The notes below the pieces were generated by a model. The model was not told the DNA's origin. It saw nothing but the letters and a program-made list of their open reading frames with translations, and ran no database searches. The translations under genes and the position numbers were made by a program. Below are positions 1 through 9,049 of a stretch of 64,000 nucleotides of DNA, piece by piece. The DNA comes from Micromonospora echinaurantiaca (GTDB lineage: Bacteria > Actinomycetota > Actinomycetes > Mycobacteriales > Micromonosporaceae), in the NCBI RefSeq assembly GCF_900090235.1, contig NZ_LT607750.1, positions 1,376,501 to 1,440,500 of the forward strand. The letters are read 5' to 3'. Each line of letters opens with the position of its first letter. Positions within the stretch are counted from its first letter, which is position 1.

Positions 1-25
1 TGTCGGGCGACGGTGGGGCGCCGGC

Positions 26-688
26 ATGAGTATCAGCCTGGACGAGGCGGTCGAGCTGACCCGTACCGGCGACCTGTGGGTGTTCCGCGGCCGCAGCGTG
101 CCGGACCGGGCCATCCAGTTCACCACCAACAGCCCGGTCAACCACGTCGGCATGGCGGTGGTGCTGGACGACATGCCGCCGCTGATGTGGCACGCCGAGC
201 TCGGCCGGTCGCTGCCGGACCTGTGGTCTGGCACCCACCAGCGCGGCGTGCAGCTGCACGACCTGCGGGACGCGGTCTGCGTCTGGGCGACCCGGTATGG
301 CCAGCGGGCCTGGCTGCGCCAGCTCGACCCGCCCGCGGACGCCGGGATGGAGGACGCGGTGCTGCGTACCGTGGCCCGCCTGGACGGCACGCCCTTCCCG
401 TCCACCGCCCAGCTCGCCTGGCGCTGGTTGCGCGGCCGGGTACCGGCGGTCCGGCTGCCGGCACCCGGGCGCCGAGGCAGCGCCGGCACGCCGGTGCGCG
501 ACGGCGCGCTGGAGTCGGCGTACTGCGCGGAGGTCGTCGCGGTGACCTACGAGGCGATGGGGCTGCTCCCCGCCGGGCGGCGACCGAACTGGTACGACCC
601 GGGCCGGTTCTGGAGCGGCGACGACCTCGGCCTGACCGGCGGCGCCCAGCTCGGGGCCGAGATCGAGGTGCGGGTACCGGCGCGTTGA
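26..688 (+). CDS. YiiX-like permuted papain-fold cysteine hydrolase
   Basis: A 220-aa protein with no signal peptide. Two short motifs are diagnostic: HVGMAV (His40) near the N-terminus and YCAEVVA (Cys167) near the C-terminus. This reversed order, His before Cys, is that of the circularly permuted NlpC/P60 group (YiiX/DUF830), thiol hydrolases that act on amide or ester bonds of peptidoglycan or lipids. The 126-residue gap between them is filled by a Trp- and Arg-rich segment. The substrate cannot be told from the sequence. The ATG at 26 follows a weak GGTGGGG about 10 bases upstream. The gene lies at the window edge, so its upstream partner is not visible. Confidence 0.65.
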   Translation: MSISLDEAVELTRTGDLWVFRGRSVPDRAIQFTTNSPVNHVGMAVVLDDMPPLMWHAELGRSLPDLWSGTHQRGVQLHDLRDAVCVWATRYGQRAWLRQLDPPADAGMEDAVLRTVARLDGTPFPSTAQLAWRWLRGRVPAVRLPAPGRRGSAGTPVRDGALESAYCAEVVAVTYEAMGLLPAGRRPNWYDPGRFWSGDDLGLTGGAQLGAEIEVRVPAR

Positions 689-725
689 GGTTTGGCCGGC
701 CGGCTGATCGGCAATTGTCAGCGGG

Positions 726-1115
726 GTGAGAGCCTCCACCGACCTGGACACGCTGACCGACTTCTTCGACCGGTACGGCGTGGCGCTGACCGCCGGCGAC
801 GTGCCCGCCATCGCCGGCTGCTACGCCCTGCCGGGGCTGGTGGTCGCCGACACGTACAGCTTCTCGTTCACCTCGCCGGCGGCGGTCGCACTGTCCTTCG
901 TGGGCGCCGCGCCGGACTACCGGGAGCGGGAGCTGGTCGCCGCGCACGCCGCCATCGAGGACGTGCAGCCGGTCTCCGCCCTGCTGACCATGGTGGCTGT
1001 CGAGTGGGAGTTCCTGGACAGCCAGGGGCGGAAGGTGCCCGGCGAACGGTACCGCTACCTGCTGCGGACCACCGACCGGGGCCCGGTCATCTGCACGGTG
1101 GTGCGGACCGCCTGA
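726..1115 (+). CDS. SnoaL/NTF2-like small protein
   Basis: A 129-aa protein starting at GTG 726. The pattern 'DTLTDFFDRYGVALTAGDVPAIAGCY' (an opening helix pair), a middle with hydrophobic strands and a closing 'YRYLLRTTDRGPVICTVVRT' strand match the cone-shaped NTF2-like/SnoaL fold (nuclear transport factor 2 family; DUF4440-type). Members are small cyclases, isomerases or ligand-binding proteins; no catalytic Asp/His pair can be assigned here, so function is open. It starts 37 bases after the preceding gene and may be co-transcribed with it. It ends 82 bases before a convergent acetyltransferase gene. Confidence 0.6.
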   Translation: MRASTDLDTLTDFFDRYGVALTAGDVPAIAGCYALPGLVVADTYSFSFTSPAAVALSFVGAAPDYRERELVAAHAAIEDVQPVSALLTMVAVEWEFLDSQGRKVPGERYRYLLRTTDRGPVICTVVRTA

Positions 1116-1197
1116 CCGCCGCCGGGTCGCCCGAGCCGGACGCGCCCGGCCGGCCGGCCCTGCCCGGACCGGACGACGGGCCGGGTGGGGGACCGGT

Positions 1198-1743
1198 TCA
1201 CGGTCGGCCGGTGGGCACCCAGAACCGCAGCTTGCCGGCGCGCTCGTCGGCGAGCACCCCGCCGTTGCGCTCGATCACCCGCCGGGAGGCGAGATTGTCC
1301 ACGTCGCAGGTGACCAGCGCCGGGTCGATGGCGAGCCGGTGGGCCACCGGCAGCGCCGCACGCAGCATGGCGGTGGCGTGCCCGCGGCGACGGGCGGTGG
1401 GCCGTACGTCGTAGCCGATGTGGCCGCCGACCTCCCGCAGCTGCGGGGTGAGCCGGTGCCGGACGGAGATCCGGCCGAGGTACTCGTCGCCGTCGACCCA
1501 CCACAGAGTGGTGTCCGGCGCCCAGCCCGCCGGCCGCGGCGTGTCCGGCAGCGCCTGGGCGCGCAGGTCGGCCACGTACCTGGCGAACGCCTCCGGGCGG
1601 TGCCAGGTCGCCGCGTACCGGCGGATCTCGGTGCCGACCATGGTGTGGTCCTGCCGGTCGCCCCGGCCCTCGGCCTGGAACTCGGCCATCGCGGCCAGGA
1701 AGCTGGCCTGTACCCGTTCGGTGGGCGGCGTCAGCGCGGGCAT
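1198..1743 (-). CDS. GNAT family N-acetyltransferase
   Basis: A 181-aa acyl-CoA-dependent N-acetyltransferase. Motif A is visible as VRPTARRRGHATAML, where the R-x-x-G-x-A loop binds the CoA pyrophosphate, and the following DVDNLASRRVIERNGG is the usual motif B with the Asn-x-x-Ser pattern. The N-terminal MPALTPPTERVQASFLAAM resembles the start of a common actinobacterial GNAT subgroup, so I chose the ATG at 1743 over the in-frame TTG at 1779. The acceptor substrate is unknown. It is convergent with the NTF2-like gene and divergent from the membrane-anchored CBM2-like gene. Confidence 0.75.
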   Translation of the reverse strand: MPALTPPTERVQASFLAAMAEFQAEGRGDRQDHTMVGTEIRRYAATWHRPEAFARYVADLRAQALPDTPRPAGWAPDTTLWWVDGDEYLGRISVRHRLTPQLREVGGHIGYDVRPTARRRGHATAMLRAALPVAHRLAIDPALVTCDVDNLASRRVIERNGGVLADERAGKLRFWVPTGRP

Positions 1744-1852
1744 GTGCCGATCAGACCCGAACCGCCGCCGGTCGGCCAACCGTTTTCGGCGGCGTACCGG
1801 CCGGTCGGTCGGATCGCGGACGGCTCCGTTCCACCCGAGCGGGACCGCTGGC

Positions 1853-1858
1853 TACGCT
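1853..1858 (+). promoter_or_regulatory. Possible -10 element for the first CBM2-like gene
   Basis: TACGCT, 31 bases before the ATG at 1889. The paralogous gene downstream has the same hexamer 25 bases before its ATG (2609). No convincing -35 is visible at the right distance for either. Confidence 0.3.
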
Positions 1859-1888
1859 GGCGAGTCGGCTCCGACGAGGGGGGAACGG

Positions 1889-2551
1889 ATGTCTGTGCGG
1901 CCCGCCGGCGGTCCCGGGCGGCACGCCGCATCCCGGGTGCTCGCGTCGGTGCCCTGGGTCATCGTCCTGCTCGGTGTCGGCCTGCTGACCGCGATGCTGG
2001 TGGTCGCGCTGGTGGCGTTCCGCGCTCCCGAACGCCGCCCGGTGGCCGAGCCGCCGCCGCCCCAGCCGCTGTCCCTGCCGTCCCTGCCCGCCCTACCGGG
2101 ACTGGCGCCGGCGTCCCCGCTGCCGGCGACTCCGACCCCGACGTCGGCCACCCCGTCGGCCCAGGCCACCTCGCGACCACCGGTGCCCGCCGGTGCCCGC
2201 TCGCCGCGCCCCGCCGACCGGGCCGACGGCGCGCTGACCGCCAGCTACCGGGTGACCGGGAGCGACCGCGACTCCTTCACCGCCCGGCTGGTGGTCGGCA
2301 ACGGCACCGACGATGCCCGCGAGTGGCGGGTGGAGCTGCTCTTCGGCGGCAACGTGAAGAGCGTCCAGGTCTCCTCCGGAGGCGCCGGGATCGCGGTGAC
2401 GAGCACCGGCGCCGGCCGGTACACGCTGCGCGGCACCGGCCCGCTGGACCCCGGGCAGAGCCGGACGCTCGGGCTGCGGTTCACCCGCCACGGCACCGGT
2501 GACCGCCCGGGAAGCTGCACGGTGAACGGCGCCGACTGCGTCATCGGCTGA
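1889..2551 (+). CDS. Membrane-anchored CBM2-like protein A
   Basis: A 220-aa protein. Short cytoplasmic Arg-rich N-terminus, one membrane helix at about residues 20-44 (WVIVLLGVGLLTAMLVVALV), a Pro/Ala/Thr-rich wall-spanning linker (about 50-115), and a C-terminal all-beta domain of about 100 residues that ends in SCTVNGADC. The domain follows the family 2 carbohydrate-binding module pattern (YRV...FTARLVVGN...W...C-x6-C) but lacks the three surface tryptophans that bind glycan in true CBM2s, so carbohydrate binding is doubtful. The ATG at 1889 has a strong GAGGGGGGAA ribosome site. The next gene is a paralogue 87 bases downstream; the pair sits upstream of a secreted amylase-pullulanase but is separated from it by a terminator. 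Confidence 0.65.
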   Translation: MSVRPAGGPGRHAASRVLASVPWVIVLLGVGLLTAMLVVALVAFRAPERRPVAEPPPPQPLSLPSLPALPGLAPASPLPATPTPTSATPSAQATSRPPVPAGARSPRPADRADGALTASYRVTGSDRDSFTARLVVGNGTDDAREWRVELLFGGNVKSVQVSSGGAGIAVTSTGAGRYTLRGTGPLDPGQSRTLGLRFTRHGTGDRPGSCTVNGADCVIG

Positions 2552-2608
2552 GCGGTGGACCCGGCCGGCACGGGGCCGGGCCCCCGCCGCCGCCGCGCCG
2601 CCGACCGT

Positions 2609-2614
2609 TACGCT
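2609..2614 (+). promoter_or_regulatory. Possible -10 element for the second CBM2-like gene
   Basis: TACGCT, 25 bases before the ATG at 2639, matching the hexamer upstream of the first paralogue at 1853. If real, the two paralogues are transcribed separately. Confidence 0.25.
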
Positions 2615-2638
2615 TCCGACGACCGCTGGAGGGATGAG

Positions 2639-3319
2639 ATGTCCGGCACCGGCCGAGCACCGAACAAGTCGTACGGCACGACCGCCGTCGCGTCCTCGCC
2701 CTGGATCGTGGTGTCGATCGGCGTGGCCGTGATGGTGGTGCTGCTGGTCGTCGCGCTCGGGGCGTACCGGGGGCGCAGTCCCGACTTCGACGCGCAGCCC
2801 GGCCCGCCGCCGCCCACGGTCGCCCTGCCCGAGCTGCCCCTGCCGCCGACCGCCTCCGCCTCGCCGACGTCGTCCGCGCGGGCGACGCGTACGCCGGCGG
2901 AGCGCACCGTGAGCCCGTCCACCCGGCCCGCACCGAGTCGGAGCAGCCGCGCTCCCTCGCCCACCGGCGGTGGGGGCGACGCCCCGCTGGCCGTGCCGCC
3001 GTCGTCGCCGCTGAGCGGCCGCTACCGGGTGGTGAACTCGTTCCACGGCGGGTTCATCGGCGAGGTGCTGATCCGCAACTCCTCGTCGACCGGACGGGAC
3101 TGGACGGCCCGGCTGGTCTTCCCAGGCGGGCGGTTGGACAGCGCCTGGCTGGAGGGCGGGCCACAGGGGACGGTGAGCCGCACCGACGACGGCTTCAGCT
3201 ACCGCAGTGGCCAGGACCTGGCCGGCGGAGCCTCGGTGGCACTGCGGTTCTACGTCGAGGACGCGGACAGTCGGCCGGCGAGCTGCACCGTCGACGGCGT
3301 CGCCTGCACCGGCCTCTGA
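2639..3319 (+). CDS. Membrane-anchored CBM2-like protein B
   Basis: A 226-aa paralogue of the preceding gene with the same plan: cytoplasmic head, one membrane helix (about 20-42, IVVSIGVAVMVVLLVVALGA), Pro/Ser/Thr linker (about 50-120) and a C-terminal CBM2-like beta-sandwich ending CTVDGVACTGL. It keeps more of the CBM2 signature than copy A (YRVVNSFHGGFIGEVLI and an SAWLEG loop), yet still lacks a full three-tryptophan face. The ATG at 2639 follows GGAGGG directly; another ATG at 2634 is out of frame. Tandem duplication followed by divergence is the simplest origin. The role is unknown; an extracellular receptor or wall-binding protein is an inference from topology. Confidence 0.65.
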   Translation: MSGTGRAPNKSYGTTAVASSPWIVVSIGVAVMVVLLVVALGAYRGRSPDFDAQPGPPPPTVALPELPLPPTASASPTSSARATRTPAERTVSPSTRPAPSRSSRAPSPTGGGGDAPLAVPPSSPLSGRYRVVNSFHGGFIGEVLIRNSSSTGRDWTARLVFPGGRLDSAWLEGGPQGTVSRTDDGFSYRSGQDLAGGASVALRFYVEDADSRPASCTVDGVACTGL

Positions 3320-3337
3320 CACCACCGCGGCATCTGT

Positions 3338-3374
3338 ACGGCCCGGCGCGGGACAGCGTCGGGCCGTCCTTTTT
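3338..3374 (+). terminator. Intrinsic terminator after the CBM2-like pair
   Basis: A 12-bp stem (3338-3349 with 3356-3367, one G-T pair), 6-base loop GGGACA, then CCTTTTT. One of the few U-tract terminators in the window. It insulates the amylase promoter from the genes upstream. Confidence 0.85.
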
Positions 3375-3419
3375 GCAAGCGCCCTGCTTTGTTGCGACTT
3401 GGTTTGCAAGGTATTGCAG
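3373..3419 (+). promoter_or_regulatory. TTGCAAG repeats, candidate MalR/LacI-type operator
   Basis: TTGCAAG occurs at 3373-3379 and 3404-3410 and TTGCAG at 3414-3419, with a weaker TTGCGA at 3392. Start-to-start spacing is 31 and 10 bases, about three and one helical turns, so the elements face the same side. Similar TTGCA/CTTGCAG heptamers lie upstream of maltose and amylase genes in Streptomyces, where the LacI-family MalR acts (family knowledge). The cluster lies 57-103 bases before the amylase-pullulanase start and is markedly AT-richer than its surroundings, as expected of a promoter-operator. Binding is inferred. Confidence 0.6.
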
Positions 3420-3475
3420 AATGTTTCGGCAAGGGCTAGCGTGCGGGCCAATCAGCGACCAGAGGAAGGCCGTCG

Positions 3476-6400
3476 ATGAAACCCCCGCCGATACCGCGCA
3501 AGGCCCTGCTCTCCCTCGTCTGCATGCTCGTCGTCGCCCTCGTCGCGGTACCGGTCGCCGTGCGCCAGTTCGACGGCGCCGCCACCGGCCAGGCGGGCAC
3601 CGACCCGCTCGCCGCCGCCGGCGCGGTGCAGTGGAGCGCCGAACCCTCCGCCGAGGCGCTGCTGCGCGCGGGCACCGACGACGCCCGGGCCGAGCAGTTC
3701 TACTTCGTCCTGCCGGACCGGTTCGCCAACGGCGACCGGCGCAACGACCGGGGTGGGCTGGCCGGCGACCGGCTCAGCACCGGCCTCGACCCCGCCGACA
3801 AGGGCTTCTACCACGGCGGTGACCTCGAGGGCGTGATGGACCGGCTCGACTACATCCAGGGGCTGGGGACGACGGCGATCTGGCTCGCCCCGGTCTTCAA
3901 GAACCGGCCGGTGCAGGCCCGGGGCGACGACGTCTCCGCCGGGTACCACGGCTACTGGATCACCGACTTCACCCAGGTCGACCCGCACTTCGGCACGAAC
4001 GAGGACCTGAAGCGGCTGGTCAAGCTCGCCCACCAGCGCGGCATCAAGGTCTACCTGGACGTCATCGTCAACCACACCGCCGACGTCATCCGCTACGGCG
4101 AGTCCGCCACCTACGTGGACAAGGCGACCGCGCCGTACCGGGACGCGCAGGGGCGTGCCTTCGAGGATCGCAACTACGCCGACGGCAGCCGCGACTTCCC
4201 GCCGGTGAACGCGCAGTCCTTCCCGTACCCGCCGACGTTCGCCAACCCGGCGGACGCGAAGGTCAAGGTGCCGGCGTGGCTGAACGACCCGACGATGTAC
4301 CACAACCGGGGCGACTCCACCTTCGCCGGTGAGAACAGCGAGTACGGCGACTTCTTCGGCCTGGACGACCTGTGGACCGAGCGTCCCGAGGTGGTGCGCG
4401 GGCTCACCGAGGTCTACTCCGACTGGGTGGTGCAGACCGGCGTCGACGGCTTCCGGCTGGACACCGTCAAGCACGCCAACCTGGAGTTCTGGCCGCAGTT
4501 CAGCCAGGGCGTCGAGCGGGCCGCCGCCCGCGCCGGCAAGCCGGACTTCTTCATGTTCGGCGAGGTCTACAGCGCCGACCCGGAGATCACCTCGACGTAC
4601 GTGCGGCGCGGCGGCCTGCCGGCCACCCTCGACTTCGCCTTCCAGGAGGCGGCCCGCGGCTACACCGCCGGCGACGGCTCGGCCAAGGCCCTCGCCGACG
4701 TGTACGCCCGCGACGACCTCTACAACTCCCGGGACACCGACGCGGGCCGGCTGACCACCTTCCTCGGCAACCACGACATGGGCCGGATCGGCGGGTTCAT
4801 CGCCAACGGCGGCACCGACCCGGCCAGCCACCTGCACCGCGACCGGCTCGCCCACGAGCTGATGTTCCTCACCCGCGGCCAGCCGGTGGTCTACTCCGGC
4901 GACGAGCAGGGCTTCACCGGCCCGGGCGGCGACAAGGACGCCCGGCAGGACATGTTCGCCTCGCGTACCCCCGACTACCTCGACGACGACCTGCTCGGCA
5001 CCGACCGCACCCACGCGGTCGACCAGTACGACCCGGCGCACCCGCTCTACCGGGCCATCGCCGAGCTGGGTCGGCTGCGCCAGGCCCACCCGGCGCTGCG
5101 CGACGGGGTGCAGGTCACCCGGTACGCCGCCGACGGGCCCGGCGTCTTCGCCTTCTCCCGGATCGACCCGAAGCAGCGCACCGAGTACGTGGTCGCGGTG
5201 AACAACGCCGCCACCGAGCAGACTGTCACCGTGGACACCTGGTCGGCCGGTGCCACCTTCACCGGCGTCTACGGCGGATCGGCCGCCCCGGTCGCCGCCG
5301 CCGACGGCAAGCTCACCCTGACCGTGCCGCCGCTGTCGGCCGTGGTGCACCGCGCCGGCACGCCGATCGCGCTGACCGACGGCGCGCCCTCGGTCACCAT
5401 CACCACCCCCGCCCCGGACCAGCCGGTCGCCACCAAGGCCGTGGTCACCGCGCAGGTCACCGGGGACCCGCTGGCCACCGTCACGGTCGCCGCCCGGGTC
5501 GCCGGCGGCCGGTGGACCCTGCTCGGCAGCGCCGACCGGGCCCCGTACACGGTGCACCACGACCTGGCCGGGCTGGCCGCGGGCACGACGATCGAGTACA
5601 AGGCGGTGGTACGCGACGGCAAGGGGCGGACCGCCACCGCCCGCTCCACCGCCACCGTGGGCACCCCGGGGCAGGCATCCTCGCGGGACTGGGTGGTGGT
5701 GCACTACCAGCGCCCGGCGGGCGACTACCCGGACTGGAGCCTGTACGCCTGGGGCGACATCGACCCCGGCTACGTCACCGAGTGGCCCACCGGGCAGCCG
5801 TTCGCGGGCACCGACTCGTACGGCCGGTTCGCCTGGGTGAAGCTCAAGCCCGGGGCGAAGTCGGTCGGCTTCCTGGTGGTCGACAAATTCGGCAACAAGG
5901 ACGTCGAGCAGGACCGCACCATCGACGTGACACAGACCGGTGAGGTGTGGGTCAAGCAGGGTGACCCGACCATCCACCCGAGCCGGGAGGCGGCCACCGG
6001 CGAGCCGGACCCGCCGGTCGCCGACGGCACCGCGGTCATCCACTACCGCCGGGCCGACGGCAACTACGACGGCTGGGGCCTGCACCTCTGGGACGGCGCG
6101 GCCAACCCGACCGACTGGGCCACCCCGATGCCGCCGACCAGCGTCGACTCGTTCGGCGCGGTGTTCCGGGTGCCGCTGGCGGCCGGCGCCACCGGGCTGA
6201 GCTACATCATCCACTCCGGAGACGAGAAGGACCTGCCGGAGGACCAGCGGCTCGACTTCGCCGACGCCGGGCGGGAGGTCTGGCTGCTCGCCGGCGTCCG
6301 GGGCCGGCTGCTGCCGTCGACCGCCACCGGCACCGGCCGGGACACCGACATCACCAGGCAGCGGGCGCACTGGATCGACCGGTCCACCGTCGCCTGGCCG

Positions 6401-8971
6401 ACCGGGTCCACCGACGGCAAGGCGTACGCCCTGGTGGCCGCGCCGTCCGGCGGGGTGAGCGTGGTCGACGGCGAGCTGGCCGGCACGTACACCTCGCTGC
6501 CGCTGCGGGCGCAGCGCAACGGGCTCACCGAGGCCCAGCGCGCGGCCTTCCCGCACCTGTGGGCCTACCAGAGCTTCACCCTGGACCGGCGGGACCTGGC
6601 CAGGGTGCCGGCCGCCCTGCGCGGCCAGCTGCTGGTGACCGAGCGGGACGCCGAGGGCGAGCTGCTCGCCGCCACCGGCGTGCAGCTCCCCGGGGTGCTC
6701 GACGACCTCTACGCCCGGGCCACCGACGCCCGCCTCGGCCCCACCTTCTCCGGCGGGGTGCCGACGCTGTCGGTCTGGGCGCCCACCGCCCGCACGGTCT
6801 CGCTCCAGCTCTTCGACTCGCCCACCGGGCAGCCGAAGACGGTGGCGATGAGCCGGGACGACCGCACCGGCGTGTGGTCGGTGCGCGGCGCGCGCAACTG
6901 GGTCGGGAAGTACTACCGCTACCAGGTCGAGGTGTGGCAGCCGGCGGCCCAGCGGGTGGTCACCGCCGCGGTGACCGACCCGTACTCGCTGGCGCTCGCG
7001 CCGAACTCGACGCACAGCCAGCTCGTCGACCTCACCGACCCGAAACTCGCCCCGCCCGGCTGGGCGAAGCTGCGCAAGCCGGCGGCGGTGCCGTCGACCC
7101 GGGCGCAGATCTCCGAGCTGTCGGTGCGGGACTTCTCCATCGCCGACACCACCGTGCCGGCGCAGCGGCGCGGCACCTACCTGGCGTTCACCGACCCCGG
7201 CACGGCCGGCATGAAGCACCTCAGGTCGCTCGGCGAGGCCGGGGTGACCCACCTGCACCTGCTGCCCGCGTTCGACTTCGCCACCATCCCCGAGCGCCGG
7301 GCCGACCAGCGGCAGCCGGCCTGTGACCTGGCCGCGCTGCCGCCGGACTCGGACGAGCAGCAGAAGTGCGTGGCGGCCGTCGCCGACACCGACGGCTACA
7401 ACTGGGGGTACGACCCGCTGCACTACACGGTCCCCGAGGGCGGCTACGCGGTCGACCCGGCCGGGGCGCAGCGGACCACCGAGTTCCGGCAGATGGTCGC
7501 CGGCCTCAACGGCGCCGGCCTGCGGGTGGTGATGGACGTCGTCTACAACCACACCTCGGCCGCCGGCACGGACCCGAAGTCGGTGCTCGACCAGGTGGTG
7601 CCCGGCTACTACCACCGGCTGCTGGAGGACGGCACGGTCGCGAACTCGACCTGCTGCGCCAACACCGCCCCGGAGCACGCGATGATGGGCAAGCTGGTGG
7701 TGGACTCCCTGGTCACCTGGGCCCGGGCGTACAAGGTGGACGGGTTCCGGTTCGACCTGATGGGGCACCACCCGAAGGCGAACATCGTGGCCGTGCGGCA
7801 GGCGCTGGACAAGCTGACCGTGGCCCGCGACGGCGTGGACGGGAAGTCGATCCTGCTCTACGGCGAGGGCTGGAACTTCGGCGAGGTGGCGAACGGCGCC
7901 CGCTTCGTGCAGGCCACCCAGGCGAACATGGCCGGCACCGGGATCGGCACCTTCAACGACCGGCTCCGCGACGCGGTGCGCGGCGGCGGGCCGTTCGACG
8001 CCAACCCGCGCCAGCAGGGCTTCGCCTCCGGCCTGTTCACCGACCCCAACGGCGACCCGGTGAACGGGTCGGCGGCCGACCAGCGGGTCCGGCTGCTGCA
8101 CCAGCACGACCTGATCAAGGTGGGGCTGACCGGCAACCTGGCCGGCTACCGGTTCACCAACGCCGCCGGCGAGCGGGTCACCGGCGCCCAGGTCGACTAC
8201 AACGGCTCGCCCGCCGGCTACACCGCGGCGCCGGGGGAGGCAGTCACCTACGTCGACGCCCACGACAACGAGATCCTGTACGACGCGCTGGCGTACAAGC
8301 TGCCGCAGGACACCTCGGCGGCGGACCGGTCCCGGATGCAGGTGCTCGCCTTGAGCACCGTGGTGATGGGACAGGGCACCGGCTTCGTCACCACCGGCAC
8401 CGAGCGGCTGCGCTCGAAGTCGCTGGACCGCAACTCGTACAACTCGGGGGACTGGTTCAACCAGATCCGGTGGGACTGCGCCCAGGGCAACGGGTTCGGC
8501 GCCGGCCTGCCGCCCGCGCAGGACAACCAGGACAAGTGGTCGTACGCCCGGCCGCTGCTGGCCGACCCGGCGCTGGTGCCGGACTGCGCGGCGATCGACA
8601 CCACCGCCGCCCGGTACGCCGAACTGCTGCGGATCCGGGCGTCCTCGCCGGTGTTCGGGCTGACCACCGCCGAGCAGGTGCAGCGGCGGGTGGCGTTCCC
8701 GGTGTCCGGCGCGGCGGAGACCCCGGGCGTGCTGACCATGACGCTGGACGGTCGGGGCCTGGATCCACGGTGGACGTCGGTTACGGTGGTCTTCAACGCC
8801 ACCGCGGAGACGGCGACGCAGCGGCTGACCGGGCTGCGCGGGGCGGACGTGACGCTGCACCCGGTGCTGCGCACCTCGGCCGACCCGGTGCTGCGGACCG
8901 CCTCGTTCGACGCGTCGACCGGCACGTTCACCGTGCCGGCGCGGAGCGTCGCGGTGTTCGTGCAGCGCTAG
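3476..8971 (+). CDS. pulA: Secreted two-enzyme alpha-amylase/pullulanase
   Basis: A 1831-aa exported starch and dextrin hydrolase. A Sec signal (about 1-35) is followed by a GH13 amylase domain (about 65-630) with DVIVNHT (Asp195), nucleophile Asp329 in GFRLDTVKH, acid/base Glu363 in FMFGEVY and Asp434 in GNHDMG. Two pullulanase-type beta modules follow (about 736-830 and 849-940), a linker, a CBM48-like module (about 1087-1190), then a second GH13 of pullulanase type with DVVYNHT (Asp1354), nucleophile Asp1427 in [10 protein letters not shown], Glu1464 in [10 protein letters not shown] and Asp1597 in VDAHDNE, and a C-terminal DUF3372-like beta domain. The first half should cut alpha-1,4 and the second alpha-1,6 bonds; both catalytic triads are intact. 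Known relatives are the roughly 1800-aa bifunctional amylase/dextrinases of Streptomyces. ATG 3476 has an AGAGGAAGG ribosome site. Confidence 0.92.
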   Translation: MKPPPIPRKALLSLVCMLVVALVAVPVAVRQFDGAATGQAGTDPLAAAGAVQWSAEPSAEALLRAGTDDARAEQFYFVLPDRFANGDRRNDRGGLAGDRLSTGLDPADKGFYHGGDLEGVMDRLDYIQGLGTTAIWLAPVFKNRPVQARGDDVSAGYHGYWITDFTQVDPHFGTNEDLKRLVKLAHQRGIKVYLDVIVNHTADVIRYGESATYVDKATAPYRDAQGRAFEDRNYADGSRDFPPVNAQSFPYPPTFANPADAKVKVPAWLNDPTMYHNRGDSTFAGENSEYGDFFGLDDLWTERPEVVRGLTEVYSDWVVQTGVDGFRLDTVKHANLEFWPQFSQGVERAAARAGKPDFFMFGEVYSADPEITSTYVRRGGLPATLDFAFQEAARGYTAGDGSAKALADVYARDDLYNSRDTDAGRLTTFLGNHDMGRIGGFIANGGTDPASHLHRDRLAHELMFLTRGQPVVYSGDEQGFTGPGGDKDARQDMFASRTPDYLDDDLLGTDRTHAVDQYDPAHPLYRAIAELGRLRQAHPALRDGVQVTRYAADGPGVFAFSRIDPKQRTEYVVAVNNAATEQTVTVDTWSAGATFTGVYGGSAAPVAAADGKLTLTVPPLSAVVHRAGTPIALTDGAPSVTITTPAPDQPVATKAVVTAQVTGDPLATVTVAARVAGGRWTLLGSADRAPYTVHHDLAGLAAGTTIEYKAVVRDGKGRTATARSTATVGTPGQASSRDWVVVHYQRPAGDYPDWSLYAWGDIDPGYVTEWPTGQPFAGTDSYGRFAWVKLKPGAKSVGFLVVDKFGNKDVEQDRTIDVTQTGEVWVKQGDPTIHPSREAATGEPDPPVADGTAVIHYRRADGNYDGWGLHLWDGAANPTDWATPMPPTSVDSFGAVFRVPLAAGATGLSYIIHSGDEKDLPEDQRLDFADAGREVWLLAGVRGRLLPSTATGTGRDTDITRQRAHWIDRSTVAWPTGSTDGKAYALVAAPSGGVSVVDGELAGTYTSLPLRAQRNGLTEAQRAAFPHLWAYQSFTLDRRDLARVPAALRGQLLVTERDAEGELLAATGVQLPGVLDDLYARATDARLGPTFSGGVPTLSVWAPTARTVSLQLFDSPTGQPKTVAMSRDDRTGVWSVRGARNWVGKYYRYQVEVWQPAAQRVVTAAVTDPYSLALAPNSTHSQLVDLTDPKLAPPGWAKLRKPAAVPSTRAQISELSVRDFSIADTTVPAQRRGTYLAFTDPGTAGMKHLRSLGEAGVTHLHLLPAFDFATIPERRADQRQPACDLAALPPDSDEQQKCVAAVADTDGYNWGYDPLHYTVPEGGYAVDPAGAQRTTEFRQMVAGLNGAGLRVVMDVVYNHTSAAGTDPKSVLDQVVPGYYHRLLEDGTVANSTCCANTAPEHAMMGKLVVDSLVTWARAYKVDGFRFDLMGHHPKANIVAVRQALDKLTVARDGVDGKSILLYGEGWNFGEVANGARFVQATQANMAGTGIGTFNDRLRDAVRGGGPFDANPRQQGFASGLFTDPNGDPVNGSAADQRVRLLHQHDLIKVGLTGNLAGYRFTNAAGERVTGAQVDYNGSPAGYTAAPGEAVTYVDAHDNEILYDALAYKLPQDTSAADRSRMQVLALSTVVMGQGTGFVTTGTERLRSKSLDRNSYNSGDWFNQIRWDCAQGNGFGAGLPPAQDNQDKWSYARPLLADPALVPDCAAIDTTAARYAELLRIRASSPVFGLTTAEQVQRRVAFPVSGAAETPGVLTMTLDGRGLDPRWTSVTVVFNATAETATQRLTGLRGADVTLHPVLRTSADPVLRTASFDASTGTFTVPARSVAVFVQR

Positions 8972-8980
8972 TGCGCACGG

Positions 8981-9019
8981 GGTCGGCCCCCTGCCACCTC
9001 GGGTGGCAGGGGGCCGACC
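8981..9019. terminator. Bidirectional hairpin terminator, 18-bp perfect stem
   Basis: Perfect inverted repeat 8981-8998 / 9002-9019 (GGTCGGCCCCCTGCCACC arm) with a 3-base loop, followed by TTTCC on the + side. It sits between the convergent amylase-pullulanase and beta-helix genes and can serve both. Confidence 0.85.
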
Positions 9020-9049
9020 TTTCCGTCGCTGTTACGGCTGTCGCGTTGC

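Noticed and set aside
3452..8860. 1802-codon open frame on the minus strand opposite the amylase-pullulanase
   Set aside because: It is the antisense of a clear enzyme with intact motifs; Arg/Val/Gly/His-rich composition with no domains. Third-position GC bias on the sense strand creates it.
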